64,000 nucleotides of DNA from Sipunculus nudus (lineage: Eukaryota > Annelida > Sipuncula > Golfingiida > Sipunculidae). A model generated the notes under the pieces. It saw nothing but the letters and a program-made list of their open reading frames with translations. It ran no database searches and was not told the DNA's origin. The position numbers were made by a program, and so were the translations under genes. How positions within the stretch are numbered: position 1 is the first letter of the stretch; each line of letters begins with the position of its first letter. Positions 62,610-64,000 of the stretch are shown here, one piece after another. The stretch is from contig CM049313.1 in the NCBI GenBank assembly GCA_026874595.1, forward strand, positions 78,798,659 through 78,862,658. The letters run 5' to 3'.

Positions 62610-63803
62610 TATATTCCCAAAACATGTGCCTTACTTTGGTATCAAATTTTCAATTATTCTGGGAGGTGCTTATAAGCCCCACAGCTCAGAGAAAGTGGGT
62701 AGCAAAGACCTTATTTCATGTCTCAGAATAGACTTTTCATGGACCTCCCTGGATTTTAAGTTAAAAGATTCTAGATCAAATGGTTATGATTTGTACCCTG
62801 CTTTGGTATTTTAATTATGCTTGGGGTGCTAATAAGCCCCATAGCTTAGAGAATATCGGTAACAGAGACCTTAATTCAGGTTTCCAAGAATATTTTTTAA
62901 GGATTTCCTTGAATGTCAAGTTAGCAAATTCGAGGACCAATGGTTATGATATGTGCCCTGTTAACTGACGATCACATCTTTAAATTTCCTAAAAAAAATG
63001 TGTGAAAATTAAAAAAAAAAACAGGTGGCACCATCAGTCTCAGAACTGACAAAACACTCCTTGATGAATATGCATGCAAAAAATCATGGTGATCAATGCA
63101 TTGGTTGTTCAGATACTGGTTACCATTTGTGCCCTGTTAACGTTAACAGATGACCACAACTTTTAAGGTAACAAAAATATAAAAAAATTGTAAAAAAAAT
63201 AGAAAAATACATGTGACCCTACCAGTCTGCAGAAACTGGTGAAACACTCCATGATCATTATCCATGAATAGAATAATGGTGATCAATGCATTAGTTGTTC
63301 AGATACTTGAGCATTTGTATCAAATATTCCATTATTCGGGGGTTCTTAAGGGCCCCCGGCATAGCTCGAAGAATTTGAGTAACAGAGACCTAATTCCAGG
63401 TTTCCAAGTTGATTTTTAATGGACCTCTCTGGATGTCATGTTAGATGATTCCAGGTCCAGCAGTTAAGATTTGGGCACTATGTATGGACCGACAGACAGA
63501 CGGACTAAAGACAAAGTGATCAATGCATTAGTTGTTCAGATACTTGAGCATTTGTACCAAATTTTCCATTATTCGGGGGGGGGGGGGTCTTCAGGGCCCC
63601 ATAGCTCGAAGAATATGAGTAACAGAGACCTCATTCCAGGTTTCCAAGGCAATTTTTCATGGACCTCTCTGGATGTCATGTAAGATGATTCCAGGTCCAG
63701 CAGTTAAGATTTGTGCACTATGTATGGTCGGACAGACAGACGGACTACAGACAAAGAGTGATCACTAAAGCTCAGATGACTTTCAGTCAGCTGAGCTAAA
63801 AAA
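62610..63803. repeat. 170-240-bp degenerate tandem ending in the hairpin
   Basis: Units with GCCCCATAGCTC, AACAGAGACCT, CAGGTTTCCAAG and TGGACCTCTCTGGATGTCAT at about 62,660, 62,830, 63,350 and 63,590. GGCGCC-type fragments (63,022, 63,208) lie between. It ends GACAGACAGACGGAC and hairpin AGCTCAGATGACT ... AGTCAGCTGAGCTA (to 63,798). Confidence 0.75.
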
Positions 63804-63907
63804 GGATTTTTAAAATTTTCCAAAACCACCCAATCTTTTCCCTGGTTAGTATCCCTATTTAAGGATTTCCTATAGGGACTTTTGTCTAGTCAAAATACCC
63901 TTTTTAA

Positions 63908-63912
<5 letters not shown>

Positions 63913-63970
<58 letters not shown>
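63913..63970. repeat. (TA)29 microsatellite
   Basis: Uninterrupted TA dinucleotides directly before the last 30 bases of the window. Confidence 0.98.
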
Positions 63971-63974
<4 letters not shown>

Positions 63975-64000
63975 CGAAGCCGCTGAACTGCAAGAGGCTT

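Overview
This is a eukaryotic nuclear window, AT-rich and very gene-poor, most likely from a mollusc and probably a bivalve. The grounds are an intron-containing animal Na+/Ca2+ exchanger exon, long G/C homopolymers, and dispersed repeats built on phrases such as TGACCTTGACCTTTGACC and GACAGACGGAC, which I associate with molluscan genomes. The taxon is inference from repeat style and was not checked by search. No bacterial-type operon, rRNA, tRNA, CRISPR array or intact transposase or reverse transcriptase was recognised.

Genes. (1) On the minus strand, 31,888-32,648 is the first coding exon of an SLC8-family Na+/Ca2+ exchanger. It has a good acceptor, an upstream in-frame stop, an ATG at 32,610 and a phase-0 GTAAGT donor. 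Later exons are not recognised in the window; the following intron holds a 13.4-kb minisatellite. Candidate minus-strand donors and a TATA-like box at 41.2-41.6 kb could be its 5' untranslated exons. (2) On the plus strand, a CRE, a non-coding exon with a GTAAGT donor, two small in-phase coding exons and an AATAAA between 43.8 and 46.3 kb make a plausible unannotated 46-residue, four-cysteine microprotein gene. (3) An acceptor followed by a 59-codon open frame at 56,561-56,742 (+) is a weak terminal-exon candidate.

Repeats dominate. 2.0-7.8 kb: two composite copies of a family built on the palindrome GGTGGCGCCACC, with a third at 51.1-53.6 kb. 8.1-9.0 kb: a CpG-retaining, apparently low-copy island. 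10.9-11.3 kb: a 45-bp minisatellite. 12.2-13.4 kb: an element with 15-bp perfect terminal inverted repeats around a 327-bp tandem. 13.8-14.5 kb: a short GGCGCC element with its own termini. 14.7-15.3 and 36.9-37.7 kb: TGACCTTGACC elements. 18.1-31.5 kb: a giant 70-bp minisatellite with kilobase-scale internal duplications. 33.3-35.3, 37.8, 47.0-47.6 and 57.6-59.3 kb: elements that start at GGGACCCATGGGTCAC and/or end in a conserved hairpin. 35.9-36.2 kb: a palindrome cluster. 39.1-39.6 kb: a 50-bp tandem. 42.7-43.0 and 46.6-46.9 kb: TATAWG arrays in exact 11-bp phase. 49.6-51.0 kb: a 313-bp tandem. 54.3-56.4 kb: a 44-bp satellite. 62.6-63.8 kb: a degenerate 170-240-bp tandem ending in the same hairpin. 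63.9 kb: (TA)29.

The genes show no functional coupling. The exchanger and the microprotein candidate lie on opposite strands, potentially head to head if the 41-kb exons belong to the exchanger. The notable content is the repeat structure: several otherwise different families share one palindromic core and similar termini, which suggests a common mobilisation signal for non-autonomous elements.
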